From Actinomucor elegans (Eukaryota > Mucoromycota > Mucoromycetes > Mucorales > Mucoraceae), in assembly GCA_026027325.1 (NCBI GenBank), contig JAMSLZ010000009.1:744001-808000 (forward strand): DNA of 64,000 bases. Reading direction: 5' to 3'. Shown here in pieces: positions 13,734-27,265 of the stretch. The translations under genes were made by a program, and so were the position numbers. Positions within the stretch are counted from its first letter, which is position 1; every line of letters starts with the position of its first letter. The notes under the pieces were generated by a model. That model was not told the origin of the DNA and made no database searches. It saw nothing but the letters and a program-made list of their open reading frames with translations.

Positions 13734-14705
13734 ATGACAGGCACGGATGAACAATCAAGAAAGTCAAAAAAATTTGCAGTAGGTGATTTACCACCTTCAC
13801 CTACTACAAGTACCGGAACTACAGCGAAAAGAACCACACGGCACCACGTTAAAAGACGTTCCAGCGGCCGAGTCCATGTATCAAAGCTTGCGCCAATGGC
13901 TAGAGCACATAATAACGAATTGGATGAAGAAAAAAAGCCAATGAAGCGTTCTCAATCTAACAAAAGTTTAACACGACTTTCATCATTAGAGCGGAAAAGC
14001 GGTATGACAGGCTTTACACCTGCTGTTGCTCCCAATACCGCCAAAAAAGAAGAAGACGAGATATCACCACCTACCACACCACCTTTAACTAAAAAGCCTA
14101 CATTTCATGTTTCACATACGATACCAGCGGCACCTATCGAGCAAACGATGTCTGTCACAGCGGATGACTTGGTGACACCCGATAAAACAAGCGTTCAATC
14201 AACAAAGAAATCATTCTTGAAATCACAGTTTGTAGATCATAAAACCAAGGTGAGTAATGTAGCTTCCGCTGCTATTGCTCAGTCTGGAATGACTCGTACA
14301 CAACAGAAATTGCTGTTACAAAGAGAGCAAAGTTTAATTCACGACGAGAATAATATCGCTCATCCAAAAAATATGATCCGATTGACAAGAGAGATGGAAA
14401 AGATGGGTAAAGAATACCGCTGTGTGCGCAAATATCAAGACCCAATGATGGACAGTCTGATAAGATGTCAGGAATTACAAGACAAAAAGAAGCCTAAAAA
14501 GCCAGTGTTACAGCAGCGCACCTTTTCTTCTGCCGTCATACCTACGACTGCATCTACAAACAATAATATGATACCTCATATGGAACAACGCAGACAAATC
14601 CTTTTAAAAGCAGCAGCACAAAGAAACAATCAAGAAGATCAAGACAGCAATCAAAGATGGAGTGCAGGTCAATTTATAGAAAGATTGTTTTATGGAACTT
14701 CCTAA
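13734..14705 (+). CDS. Ser/Thr-rich basic protein of unknown function
   Basis: Single-exon protein of 323 residues, starting at ATG 13734. The N-terminal third is basic and Ser/Thr rich, with a compact block GRVHVSKLAPMARAHN (about 45-60) and SQSNKSLTRLSSLERKS (about 74-90) that look like conserved short motifs and possible kinase sites. TPP/SP motifs follow. The C-terminal half has Gln/Lys-rich stretches that may form helices. No catalytic domain, signal peptide or membrane segment is visible. The block resembles motifs in uncharacterised fungal regulatory proteins, but I cannot name the family. Its TAA (14703-14705) overlaps the TAG of the convergent CMR1 gene. Confidence 0.75.
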   Translation: MTGTDEQSRKSKKFAVGDLPPSPTTSTGTTAKRTTRHHVKRRSSGRVHVSKLAPMARAHNNELDEEKKPMKRSQSNKSLTRLSSLERKSGMTGFTPAVAPNTAKKEEDEISPPTTPPLTKKPTFHVSHTIPAAPIEQTMSVTADDLVTPDKTSVQSTKKSFLKSQFVDHKTKVSNVASAAIAQSGMTRTQQKLLLQREQSLIHDENNIAHPKNMIRLTREMEKMGKEYRCVRKYQDPMMDSLIRCQELQDKKKPKKPVLQQRTFSSAVIPTTASTNNNMIPHMEQRRQILLKAAAQRNNQEDQDSNQRWSAGQFIERLFYGTS

Positions 14706-14993
14706 CTCCAGCAAACCATTCTACCAGAAGCATTACCTGTTAATATAACTGGGTCTTGTGTGTTTGGGTGGAATTGGGCAACGCTAGGAATAGCCGTAAT
14801 ATGGTCTCGGTCATATAAACTAGTAATCTCTTGTCCTGTTTCTCCAGAATAGATATCCACTGTTTGATTCATATTACCGATAGCCATATGTTGATATTCT
14901 GTTCCATTTACTTTGTTTCTATTCCATCTTGCTCTAAAATTCGTCACCCATCTTTCATTAAACCGTTAGTCGGGGTCACTTGTACATTTTGAG

Positions 14994-15035
<42 letters not shown>

Positions 15036-16348
15036 TTCCTGTGTGATTATTATGTTTAATAGCAGACTTCAGTTCCAATGATTTTGCATCCTTGCTTAAA
15101 TCAAATAATCGGATATAATCATCGTAAGATGTAGTGGCCAAAATATCGCCTTTAGGTGACCAATAACTACTTGTCACTGAGTAACCATGCTCAATAGACT
15201 GAAGGGGGGTTGACTTTTTTAGCATACGTAAATCCCAAATAGTCGCAGTTCTATCATTGGAGGAAACAGCAATCAAGTCCTGGTACACTGGGTTTATATG
15301 AATACAGCCAATCTTTTTCTCTCTAGGCATATATGTGGTTGGTTCCCCACCACTTCTCAAATCAACAAAACCCACTTCGCCATTGGAAGTACAAAACCAT
15401 ATCTAGTGAAAAAGAATGAGCTGATTTACACTCAATTACTAGTAAAATACTCACTGAATGGCCATCTTTAGTTACATCGAAACCTGTGATAGGATATTTA
15501 TCTAATCCCATGTCCAATATATCGAATTCAGCCTTATTCATATCATAGGTACGGATCAATCCATCATAGGACGAAGTCATCAGTTTCGAATTATCAATAG
15601 GATTAAAATGCATATCAGTGATAGTACGCGTATGGGGTTTATATTGAAACACCACAGGCTCTTCATCTTCTTGTACCTGTTCAATATCCCAGAATCCAAG
15701 ATACCCTTCAGTATCTACTGCGCAAGCAAGCAATTTTGTCGCAGAAGGATGAAACCTAGAATTAATTATTGATTAGTGGATTCATCATGACCCTATGTCA
15801 GTACTTTACAAGCAACCGCTGATACGATTAGGAGTTACTTTGACGGTAGTCCAATTATGCTGAATCTTGAGGTTTTTCAATCGATCCCTTAATTCTTGGT
15901 CTGATATCGACTCTGTCTCTTGCTTCACTTTGACAGGCTCGGTATTAGGCATGGGTTTCAGTGCTGTTTCAAAAAGACCTTTTAATCGTTTATGATCATT
16001 AGCATCCAAGGTATCAATGGTCTGAGGTCGTTTTGCGGAAAGCGCAGCACCAATACTGCTATCAAGCTCTTGTTTAAAGTCATTCTCGGGGCTTTTGCCT
16101 CGAATACGTGCTGAAATACGGGTAGGCAACACAGGTTTCTTTGCCGTCTTTTTTGGGGTATGCTTTCTCAAGTTGTTGGTAGAAGAGGGTGAGGGCCTTG
16201 TCGGTTTGAGGTTGGGAATCTCCAAATTACGCAACAAGGCTTCATTTTCTCTAAATAACAAGTTAGATCGCAGATCGTTTTCATTGGATCTTGTAGAATA
16301 CCTAATGTTTTCTAATCTCTTTTTCTCATATTCGGACAAATTGGACAT
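14702..16348 (-). CDS. CMR1: WD40 DNA damage-binding protein CMR1/WDR76
   Basis: WD40 propeller protein of the Cmr1/WDR76/DDB2-like family. Family members associate with chromatin and replication-stress or protein-quality sites in the nucleus. Four exons (15810-16348, 15455-15755, 15035-15402, 14702-14951) give 485 residues. The N-terminus, MSNLSEYEKKRLENI, is the typical Cmr1 start, followed by a basic linker with the PTRISARIRG block. The repeats include GYLGFWDIEQ, LIRTYDMN, TATIWDLRM and YIRLFDLS, and the family signature HTGRWVTNFRARW spans the last splice. The third intron (14952-15034) carries an A36 run in the sense strand immediately after the donor. Confidence 0.92.
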
Positions 16349-16509
16349 GGTAACAAATATGTCAAGTTGAAAAAGAATTGAGAAGAGAAAAAAATGTCTT
16401 TCCTTTGATTTGATTGTTGGGTTTTGTATGGTCGCGTTTTTTTTTTGACGCGTTCCAAAATAAACACCGCGTTCGCGAAAGTATTTTTTTTTTTTTTTGG
16501 TTTGTAGGT

Positions 16510-16671
16510 ATGCAAAACATTCAAATGGATCCGTTTTATAGAAATATTTTGTTAGAATTTATCTTGCAAGTTAATGAAAGTGAGCTATTACAGCCTCTTA
16601 CTGATCGATATGCCAACTTGGCTCGAGTAACCTACAGATGTATGTATCCTAATATTTCTGCACAGGTATAA
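16510..16671 (+). CDS. Possible small protein, 53 residues
   Basis: An ATG frame starting MQNIQMDPFYRNILLEFIL, divergent from CMR1 with 161 bp between starts. Composition looks protein-like (mixed hydrophobic and charged, no simple repeats). There is no recognised domain, and the reading may end differently if a short intron near 16641 is used. It could be a real micro-protein, a first exon, or chance. Confidence 0.3.
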   Translation: MQNIQMDPFYRNILLEFILQVNESELLQPLTDRYANLARVTYRCMYPNISAQV

Positions 16672-17734
16672 AGAAATTGTGCTGATATAAACAAAGTTTT
16701 ATATATGCATGTATGCATATAAAATTACCATTAGTTAGTCAGTATCTTTTGAAAGGCTTGTTTATTGCTTAATTTTAGACGCAAAAGAGTATTGCTCTTC
16801 CTAATAGGCTTACGTTCTACCCATTCTTTTCTTCCTGTGCATCATCTTATTATTACTAATTGAATGGAGCCAAAAGATACCAAAATTACCACTGATTTTT
16901 TATGGGTCATTTCAAGACGATAAGAAGGCTAGTTGTAGTATACCTGGTTAAACAACTGTATCTGTATCTATTAAATACTGGCTGCATGTTCAACCAAAAA
17001 AAAAATTGATGTTTTAAACATTTAACTTTAAGGTGACGCCTTATAGCATTGTCTAGAAATTGGGCCATTTTTTATAATCCTATTTTCTTCAGGTTACATT
17101 TGTTCGCTAGTACATAGTCAGGATAATGCATTACATCCATTAGAGCCTTTATTTGGCTGAATTCTTATGCGTATATCGTTGTTTAGCAGTGCGCTGTAAA
17201 TTGTATACATTTCATCTAATCTATTCTAATTTATAGATCTCTCAGTAGATCCCAGCTAAATGTCGCATCTGGTTAATGCTTCATGCTCAGAGTGAGCTAC
17301 TATATTCATTTTATATAATTGTTTTATTTATTTGATCAGAAATGAAGACATGTCAGTGCAAAAAGATGTATAAATCTATAATTTCCTGTTTTCTAGAATG
17401 TGATCTATCCTTTTATTTTCTGACCATGACTTGTGTTGCATATTGAAAAATATCTCTTTTTAGGGAGTCTTTCGGCTTTGTTAATAGGCTGTGACACATG
17501 GGGCCATATCAATATACATGTAGCCTTTACTGCATGCAAGTGCACAAAAAAAAAGAAGCTATCATATGTACATCCGCTGGTGCAGTAACATAACTTCTTC
17601 CCCGAGACCAGACGTTTGTGCCCCGCCGTTTGAACATGTAACACCACATTTCAAATACCCTAATATGTATAAAACACAGTATCCAAATCAAATAATAGGT
17701 TCTCTCTTCTCTTTACTTTTTTTTTTTCGCTGAA
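16672..17734. other. Spacer upstream of the NDR kinase
   Basis: About 1.06 kb with no supported gene. It contains one dispersed-repeat copy (17236-17310). A TATA-like TATGTATAAAAC at about 17663-17674 and a C/T-rich tract lie just before the kinase start. Confidence 0.5.
17236..17310 (+). repeat. Dispersed short repeat, copy
   Basis: GATCTCTCAGTAGATCCCAG, then CTAAATGTCGCATCTGGTTA, then GCTCAGAGTGAGCTACTAT. Both blocks are well preserved. Confidence 0.7.
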
Positions 17735-19475
<1,741 letters not shown>

Positions 19476-20447
19476 TGTAATAAACTTAGAAGAGTATCTG
19501 ATTTTTACACTGAGCAGCTACAAATCCAGGGCATCCATTTCATTGGCTGCTGCAATTGAACATATATATGAAAACAGCAGAAACTTGTCAGGATCTACAG
19601 TACATCGAGATAGTATTTTAATTACCGGAAGAATTATATAATCAAGTGCGCTCTTTTTTTTTTATAAATTAACTTTCATAATTGTACCGCAACACTGGCT
19701 GCGGTTAGAATATGATCAACATTGCAACCCGGAGATTAAAGCGGTCACTGAATTATAAGCCCGTTGATACCCGTTTACAATGACAAACAGACGTATAATT
19801 CAGTGGCTCACCGAGATAATTCAGTAAATCTCGGGCAAAATCTAGAAAAAGGCATGATTTCTCAGGTGAGCCTATTTTTATAGTGGTACGTGTACTATAA
19901 ACTCTACTAGAAGGATTTGTTCCCCAGTTTGGCCCTTTTTAAAAAACAGTATGCAAATTGATCGATCTTCTATACATGTACATGTGAAACAAAGTGGTGC
20001 CACTCTTGATCATTATGCATAAAAGAGGGCCAAGGCATTACAGGTACCGGGTATTATAAAACATGATGTATCGTTGATACCCGAGAAAAAAAAGGAAGGG
20101 CCAAGAGAATGAATCTCTAGGCAAAGCATAATTTTTGTGTAATTACCTGCGCATTATTGGCTTTTGATTCATATAGGAGAAAATAGGAGAAAAATGGACA
20201 GACTGTGAGTCATATGTGTCAAATACGCACACACACTCAACGAAAAAAGACAATGAGTTCATAGTATTGTTTTATATATATATATAATAGATCAAAAAGA
20301 AGGGTGGCCAATTGGCCTAGTGTAAAAATGATTTTTTGGGGATAAAGAGGTATTTTGGGTTGTAAGAAAAGAATAAATAAAAATATGAATGTGTATACAA
20401 AAAAAAAAGAAGATGAAGTGAGATATGTATAAAAGGGGGCATAGGTT
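19476..20447. other. Spacer with hairpins, 3' of the NDR kinase
   Basis: About 970 bp without a coding frame. It has a cluster of three perfect inverted repeats (19686-19834), a 12-bp direct repeat CGTTGATACCCG (19762-19773 and 20072-20083), and a further 7-bp inverted repeat CGGGTAT/ATACCCG (20048-20054 and 20077-20083). Confidence 0.6.
19686..19834. repeat. Cluster of three perfect inverted repeats
   Basis: The pairs are ACCGCA (19686-19691) with TGCGGT (19700-19705), CACTGAATTATA (19746-19757) with TATAATTCAGTG (19794-19805), and CCGAGAT (19811-19817) with ATCTCGG (19828-19834). All are perfect over the stated arms. They could be hairpins in RNA or DNA, or the remains of a small mobile element. 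No function is assigned. Confidence 0.65.
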
Positions 20448-20831
20448 CTAGCCATTGGTATTATTATAACCGGGTAAAGCAGGAAAAAGAGTAAGCATTG
20501 ACTCATCCTGTTCTTCTGTCGAGGCTAGAATATCATAGAGATCAAAATCCATTTGCTCTTGATTCATCGTTAAAAAGCAAGGATTCGTTACGGGTGCAGA
20601 AGATTCACCATCCTGAGAACCAATAATAGCCTCCAATTCTTGGAAAACAAGGTGATCTTGAGCGTCAGTCATAAGTAGAGGTGGTGGCCTGCCTACAGGC
20701 AAGGACGAGGATTGGAAATGCGAGTCTTGAGGCGATTTTTGATGAGCAGGAGGAGAAAGAGGAAGAAAGGCGAGCTTCTTGGGGTTATCTTCAATCCTAC
20801 TGCTCTCTTTATTTTTCATTTTTTTCTTCAT
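20448..20831 (-). CDS. Small acidic protein of unknown function
   Basis: Single-exon 127-residue protein. The first 20 residues are basic (MKKKMKNKESSRIEDNPKKL). The middle is Pro/Ser rich and the last third is acidic with hydrophobic clusters (QMDFDLYDILAS, ESMLTLFPALPGY), the look of a transcription activation segment. No DNA-binding domain, signal peptide or membrane segment is visible. It is divergent from the kinesin-4 gene, with 534 bp shared between the starts. Function is not assigned; the activation-domain idea is inference from composition. Confidence 0.55.
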   Translation of the reverse strand: MKKKMKNKESSRIEDNPKKLAFLPLSPPAHQKSPQDSHFQSSSLPVGRPPPLLMTDAQDHLVFQELEAIIGSQDGESSAPVTNPCFLTMNQEQMDFDLYDILASTEEQDESMLTLFPALPGYNNTNG

Positions 20832-21365
20832 GATGTGGATGTTTTGCTATAGTTCTGTTTGCTGCTATAGAAATGGCTGTTACGCGACCATAGAGACAAT
20901 CTGCTATGGTGTTTCGAATTGAACAAGTTGAAATAAGTTAATATTGGCAATGATTCATTCAATTCTTGAGCCTCTTTACTGTATAGATGATAATGAAGAG
21001 GCTGGAAGCTCTTGCTGATTCGGCCAAAGAAGATAGAGTACAAGTTGAAAATAAAACGAAAAAAGAGTAAGAGAAATAATAATAAACACGTATTTTTGCT
21101 CTAGTTAAATAATGTATCAGAAAACTGCTGCGGCTATTACACCTATGGTTTTTTAAACAGTCGACTTTTTGACTGCTAAATTCTGGTTCCTGTATTCACC
21201 ACTATGATATATATAAAAAAAAAAGTCTGTGCCAGTTGTTAGCCCAATAAGGATTGTTTACCTGTGAATTCAAAAAGAAACTCCACCTTTTAGTAGTGCG
21301 CTTTCCTTCTTTCTTCTTTTTTCTCTCACTATTTATTTGTTTAGTAGTTTTGTCAAATAATAGTA
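20832..21365. other. Divergent intergenic region
   Basis: 534 bp between the starts of the acidic-protein gene and the kinesin-4 gene. Nothing beyond C/T-rich promoter-like stretches can be named. A stop-free stretch on the minus strand next to the acidic gene has no ATG and is not counted as coding. Confidence 0.5.
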
Positions 21366-24356
21366 ATGTCAGTAACAGTAAGGTATAAAAAAGAACCCGA
21401 CAGCCTACAGCCCATCGCTACAAGACACTTTGCTTAATATCATGAATAGGGTGGCTTTGCGTGTACGACCTTTTAACGAGAAAGAAACGAGAGAGAACAA
21501 TCATAATAATCTTATCACATTTGTACCTCAACAACCACAACAGATCAGAATCGATCAAGATCGGCGTCATTTCACTTTTGATTATGTGTATCCGCCTGAT
21601 GTAAGCCAAGCGGATGTTTATAGTTCATGTATACAGCCTTTGTTTGATCAGTTCATAAAAGGGTTAGTTTATGCACAACGTATTTGACTTTTTTTTTGAC
21701 ATTTTACTTTAGATACAATGCCACTATATTAGCTTATGGGTAATTATTGTCTGCACCTACCTTGTTTGTTTCACTAAACCCAGATTCATAGTCAAACCGG
21801 CAGCGGTAAAACATATAGCATGGGCACTAGTGGTTCTAACCAAGTGATAGTGGACAGTAGCGGCATTGTTCCTCGTTTTACAGATCATCTGTTTCGATGG
21901 ATTGAAGCCCAGAGCAGTAACACAACGTACCAAGTCAAAGTTTCTTTTTTGGAGCTTTATAATGAAGATATCAACGATTTATTAAGTACCAAGGAGAGCT
22001 GTGCCAATATTTCTATACGTGAGGACGCCAATGGTAACATCTCTTGGTCAGGTGTGCATGAACAAGTAGTTCAAGGTTCTGCAGATCTCTTGGGGTAAAT
22101 ATTTGTTTCATTTATCAAGGGAAAAAACGTGATAACATTTTTATAGGCGTCTTCACGAAGGTTCTATTTCTAGAACAACTGCTTCTACAGATATGAATGC
22201 TAGTTCATCCAGATCGCATGCTATATTCACAGTAACACTCGTTCAAACCATTGTAAAAACTTATAACGAAGAAACCATCACTAAGAAATTAGAATCCAAG
22301 TTTCACTTTGTAGATCTTGCTGGGTCGGAAAGAGTATGTACAAAATACCTAGTATGGTTTCATATTAACACCTCAAATAGCTTAAAAAGACAAATGCAGT
22401 AGGAGAAAGAGCCAAAGAAGGCATCTCCATTAATTCCGGTCTCTTGGCATTGGGTAACGTTATTTCAGCTTTGGGCGATGAATCCAAACGCCAGCAACAG
22501 CATATACCTTATCGAAACTCCAAGTTGACACGCCTTTTGCAAGACAGTTTAGGCGGCAATAGCCAAACGCTGATGCTTGCTTGTGTTTCACCAGCAGAGA
22601 GTAATGCAAATGAAACTATCAGCACTCTCAAGTATGCAAATAGGGCCAAGAATATTACAAATACCATCATATTGAACCAGGAGCAAAGCCTCACGGACAC
22701 ACTCAAAGAAGAAATAGTCCGTTTACGCGAGGAGATTCAAATTAACGATGCTTTCATCAAAGAAGTACATGTAGAGTTGGATGACTTGCGTACCAAGAAC
22801 CAAGCTCTAGAACATGCCCTTCAACACGGTTTACCTTATGTAGTTGAAACTATGGGAAAGATGGCTGGGTCATCGGTTCAAAAGCAAAATAGACTCTCCT
22901 TGAAAACCAGCAGAATACCAAAAGAAGATGATGAAGTGACATTGATTGGTTCTTCGGGTGATCAACAGCTAACTAAATCTACAAGTACCAAGAGAAAGCG
23001 TAGTAAAAGAGTCGCAGCAGCGGCAGCAGCAGCAGCGGCAACAATATCTGTGCCATTTTCATTGGACAAACATAGAAATCGCATCAAAAAAGAAACCTTA
23101 TTTCTCAAACAATTAAAAGTAAGTAGTAATGGACTCATGAATACATAATACTTAATCGGTGTTTAGAATAATAAGAATGCATCATCTGATCCTGCTCTAT
23201 TCGCTAAACTAGTCAGCTTATTTCAAACCAGTGCAAAGGAGCAAAAGCAGTTGCTTCAATATGTTGAACAAGATCAAACAGTGCCAAGAATGCCTTCTTT
23301 TGCTCCTGTAGATAAAAAGAAGTTATCACAACTTACAAAGCCTAGTATGATCAAGCAGCCTACCACCTTTTCCAATACAAACGTGGCAGAAACATCACTG
23401 GATAATCAAGTCCTAATCAGTCATTTAAAACAGATCATGTCAGCAGTAAAGAAGGCTATCGTAATGGCAAACAACCCTTCTACTACCATGGCTCAGTTGA
23501 AGCCGATCTTAAATCGAGCTGCTCATATTTACACTCAAACTACGATCAGCAGTAGTACTAATAACAGCACAAGTACTACCACTAACGTCAGTAAAGCCTC
23601 CAGATCAAAAGGATCAAGCCTAGCAAGAGATAATGGCAAACGGACAATAAACAGCAAACAAAAAATCAATATTGAAGATATTCGATCTGATATTCAAAGG
23701 TAGACAGTGACACGTACCTGCAAAAACCTTTCACTCATTCTTCCCCTATAGAATCATTGCATTTGAGCATATCAAATCACATCCTATTTGTATAGACATG
23801 ATGAATGCTTTGAAACAAAAAGTGAGTGCCTGAAAACAAAAGAAAATTCATAAACTGAACTAGTATGCAATTATAGAAAATCAAGTTATTACGCGAACAG
23901 AAAGATTTGCTCAAAGAGCGAACTACTATGCTCAAGGAGTTTTATCAAGAAGAAGAATTTGAAGAGCAACAGCATATGCAACAGTACATGGATGAACGCA
24001 TTGACATGATTACAGTGCAAGTTGATTTGATTACAGAACATATGAAACTATTATCTGCGTCTTCTATACCCTCCATTACCAACAAAAATAACCAAAGCTT
24101 GATTGATATCTTAAAGCCTCTCACTGAAGGCGACCTAAGAGCACTAATCCTACTGATCATACAACAAGAGCTTGTATCATATATGGTTCAGTCTCAAATA
24201 CACCAGCATAGCATGCAAATACTGGAAAGCTTTCAGCAAGGCATTATACAACTGAGAAGGACAAGTGCTGTTATGAATAATCAAATTTTGATCGACCTAC
24301 TGAAATCGCCTGTACGGTGTCTATCCAATGGTTTAATATTGATATCTGGAAAATAA
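21366..24356 (+). CDS. Kinesin-4 family motor (KIF4/KIF21-like)
   Basis: N-terminal motor kinesin, 855 residues, nine exons: 21366-21382, 21450-21662, 21713-21739, 21792-22094, 22147-22333, 22381-23118, 23167-23699, 23752-23821, 23877-24356. The 17-nt first exon (MSVTV plus part of Arg) spliced to exon 2 restores [10 protein letters not shown]. An internal ATG at 21442 would be intronic. The 27-nt third exon encodes YNATILAY. Motifs: [38 protein letters not shown]. The class signature [19 protein letters not shown] continues into [16 protein letters not shown] coiled coil follows the neck, with Ala-, Ser/Thr- and Gln-rich tail segments. Family members are chromokinesins or microtubule-length regulators. 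This protein is shorter than animal KIF4. Confidence 0.92.
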
Positions 24357-25146
24357 TTCGCCCTGTCAAATATTATCACAGCAAAAGGGTGTTCTGGAAA
24401 GTACAGATATTCAGATTCACCTTTATATATATATATATATATACTTATACACGTATCTACTATAACCTTTATTATTTTTACTCTATATAATACCTAATAA
24501 AATTTGACCATATTTTGTATGTACTAACTAGAGTAATTTCACTTTATAACTGAGGTGAGGCGGGTTCAAAAGACATATCAGTTGATTCTAAGCATGCAGC
24601 ACTAAATAGACGGTTACGACAATGAGTCGAAACCCACCAGAAAATCCAGTGAGGAAGAAAATCACAAAGTTCTCAATCAAGATCCCAATCGCGATCGTCA
24701 TGGTACAACGCAATAGAATCCAGAGAGTCTTGCAGTTTCATCTATATTAACAATAAATAAGGCTAAATATTTGACCATTGAGAAATATACTGTGCAACAT
24801 GTGTGCTCTTGCATGTATTAATTCCTGCGAAATTAATTCAGGTTGTAGAGGCGTTATTCTCTTTCTTTCTATTGTCTTATTAGAAAGTCTACATTATTTT
24901 AAAGAAACAGCAATTGTATGCATTGTATATTAGTATTACTAATTAAATGTTTGTATTTTATGTTTTCTATATTATACTTTCTATTATTTGGTGTAAGCAT
25001 TTGATTTCTTCAGAGTAAAATTGAGTCGCAGATCAGTGATAATAAAACAGAAAATCGAGTTGATTATTGTTAATGTGTCACTTTTTATACAGCTTTTTCA
25101 CTTAAGATTTACGCAAATGCAAAATATTTTTGCACGCTTGACAAAC

Positions 25147-25280
25147 AAAATCTGCGCATTAGTTTTTAGGTCAGAGAATCTCATTAAATAGCTTAATATT
25201 TTCTTTCTTCCCTTATTTCTCCATTATTATCATAAACTGTTTAGTATATTTCTTGACCTAAAAGCTAATGTGCAGATATT
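25147..25280. repeat. Imperfect inverted repeat, 28-bp arms
   Basis: The left arm, 25147-25174 (ATCTGCGCATTAGTTTTTAG core), pairs with 25252-25280 (CTAAAAGCTAATGTGCAGAT core). There are about three mismatches in 28 and a 77-bp AT-rich centre. It is compatible with a small foldback element or a hairpin. No coding content. Confidence 0.65.
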
Positions 25281-25754
25281 ATTGCAAATTTTAGGGTAAA
25301 ATAACAGCAATGCATTTATACATGTTGCATTCTGCTTATCTCCCCGCCTGGACATTCTGAATCTGATCTTCGGTAATTCAAAATGTTTCACTTAAATAGA
25401 TATATATATCTCGATTTGGGTAAAAAAAAATCAATATATATATATATATATATATAAGCAGTACTCTAGATAGTAGTGGGGGGCCATACCACGGATTTCA
25501 AGAATATTGACGCCCCCATTTTGAGTATCAATGCTATAATCAAAGTCTCAGATTCGTTTACTATAGCTTAGATTCAAGACTCTTTAAACAACCCACTCTT
25601 TCAAGAAAGTAAAAGCCAAGCTCAACTATACACTTAATTTTGACAAATTTAGTATGATATCAAACGTGAATAAATCGCCAACTTATAATGACCCAGTACC
25701 AGTCTCTTATACATGCCTTATCTAGCATATAAATGATAGACTTTATAAATTTAG

Positions 25755-25830
25755 CTGTTCATTCTGGGCATATTCTATTAATTACATGTAATTTTTGACC
25801 GAGATAGGTCGAGAGACCTACAAATAAATT
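25755..25830 (-). repeat. Dispersed short repeat, degraded copy
   Basis: The minus strand reads GGTCTCTCGACCTATCTCGG, then TCAAAAATTACATGTAATTA, then CCCAGAATGAACAGCTAAAT. The order and spacing match the family, but the core dyad has decayed. Confidence 0.45.
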
Positions 25831-27265
25831 GGCGTTGTTATATGATTTACTACTCGTCATCAATGCAGTATACTATACTTATTGTGCTTCAACTGGAAAA
25901 AGCTTATGACCGATGTGTTGCTTCATCCTGACCTTGAACTACTAACTAGACTCAATATTCAACTACGATCTGTCAAGAGATTTATAATGATTAGGCATTG
26001 CTATCCGGAAATGTATATACTGTAATATCTATCATTAACAATATGAAATAATCATTGTATTGCGATTAAATAATATTTTAAATGGATGCAGTAGTTCATT
26101 CAGGTCATGTATTATCTACACGATGAGAAATCGGTCAAAGGGCTCTTTAGATGTAGTTTACCTGAACTGTGTGTAATTTAATGCCGATGATGGACGTAAA
26201 CTATATCAATAGAAACGTAGTTAAACGATGGTTCCAGTATATACGATATATCATCCTAGGCATGTACTAATTGTCTATTGTATCATTAAATCTAGGTCAA
26301 AAAATACATAGCGGTTAAAAAATAGCCACTTTCAAGAAATTTTCTGGGAGTACATTTTAGGACTCAATATCCCTACGCTTGTTTATTTATTCTTGTAAAG
26401 ACTGAAAACAGTATGTTTAAGGAATAATCAATTCATACCCTAGGCTCAGTATATTGGAGAGTGTACAGATTTTATTGTATTTTTTATTGTGTATCAATGA
26501 TTCGAGCCATAGGCTATATTTCTGAAAATCCCAAAAAAAACCGCTTTTTATCGATAAAACTACAGAAATGGCATCCGATGCCCCTGGAAAATTTAGTTAA
26601 TTCCCCTTTGTGTACCGAAAACTATTTGCTGTAAAAAGAAAGACGTACTACTTTTGTTTAAATGTTCCTTTTGTATTCCAGTTTTCTGAATTTATTTAAT
26701 CAACAGCCAATGAAACAAAAGTAATGTTTATAAACCAGCTAATGGCATTAATAGCGCAGGACGAATTTGGACGCGATCGGATCAAAAGCAGCGCTTCATG
26801 CTCAAAATGAACAGTATACATCTATTCAGATATTAATCCGGCTTGAGCTTACTTGTCACATTAAATGATTTGTGTGTATATATCGAGCATGGGTTTTATG
26901 GGTCAATGCGCTGCTCCTAAATATGCAATTTTTACTGGATTAGTAATAGTAGAAAAATGACCATATTTTTTTCTAAATCAAATAGTGAATATATGCGTCA
27001 CTCAATTGGGAGCCAGTTGGACATCATTGAGACAATTTAAATGGTAGAGTTAAAGATATTTTGATGCTTGAGTATTCTGATGAAGTGCTGGATACAAGCA
27101 AATATCCTCCAATTTTGATTTGACTGGTAAAAATGGGCCGCAGTAAGCTTGTTGATAATGTAACCTGATTGGGTCGTTTTACTTTTAGCCTCCTTGACAC
27201 AAATTTTTTCTGTATATAACACTTGATCTATTCTTTTTTATCTTTTTTTTTTCCCTTGCACATAA

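Larger units (their letters stand above)
24357..27265. other. Large gene-free region
   Basis: About 2.9 kb of AT-rich DNA with no coding frame above chance. It contains (AT)n runs (about 24425-24442 and 25436-25456), a 28-bp-arm inverted repeat (25147-25280), a weaker G-run/C-run dyad (about 25483-25528), a reverse dispersed-repeat copy (25755-25830), and a degraded one near 26770-26830. Confidence 0.55.

Noticed and set aside
20828..21043. Stop-free minus-strand stretch as an N-terminal exon of the acidic protein gene
   Set aside because: It has no ATG, is in a different frame from the 127-residue protein, and no intron joins the two in phase.
21442..21449. ATG at 21442 as the kinesin-4 start
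   Set aside because: It lies at the 3' end of the first intron. Splicing 21382 to 21450 gives the conserved [10 protein letters not shown] start, which the internal ATG cannot.
24555..24660. tRNA-like GGGTTCAAAA sequence
   Set aside because: No matching acceptor stem, A box or anticodon arm can be built around it.
25483..25528. G-run/C-run dyad suggestive of a hairpin or 5S-like RNA
   Set aside because: Only about 7 bp pair with a bulge, and no 5S internal control region is present.
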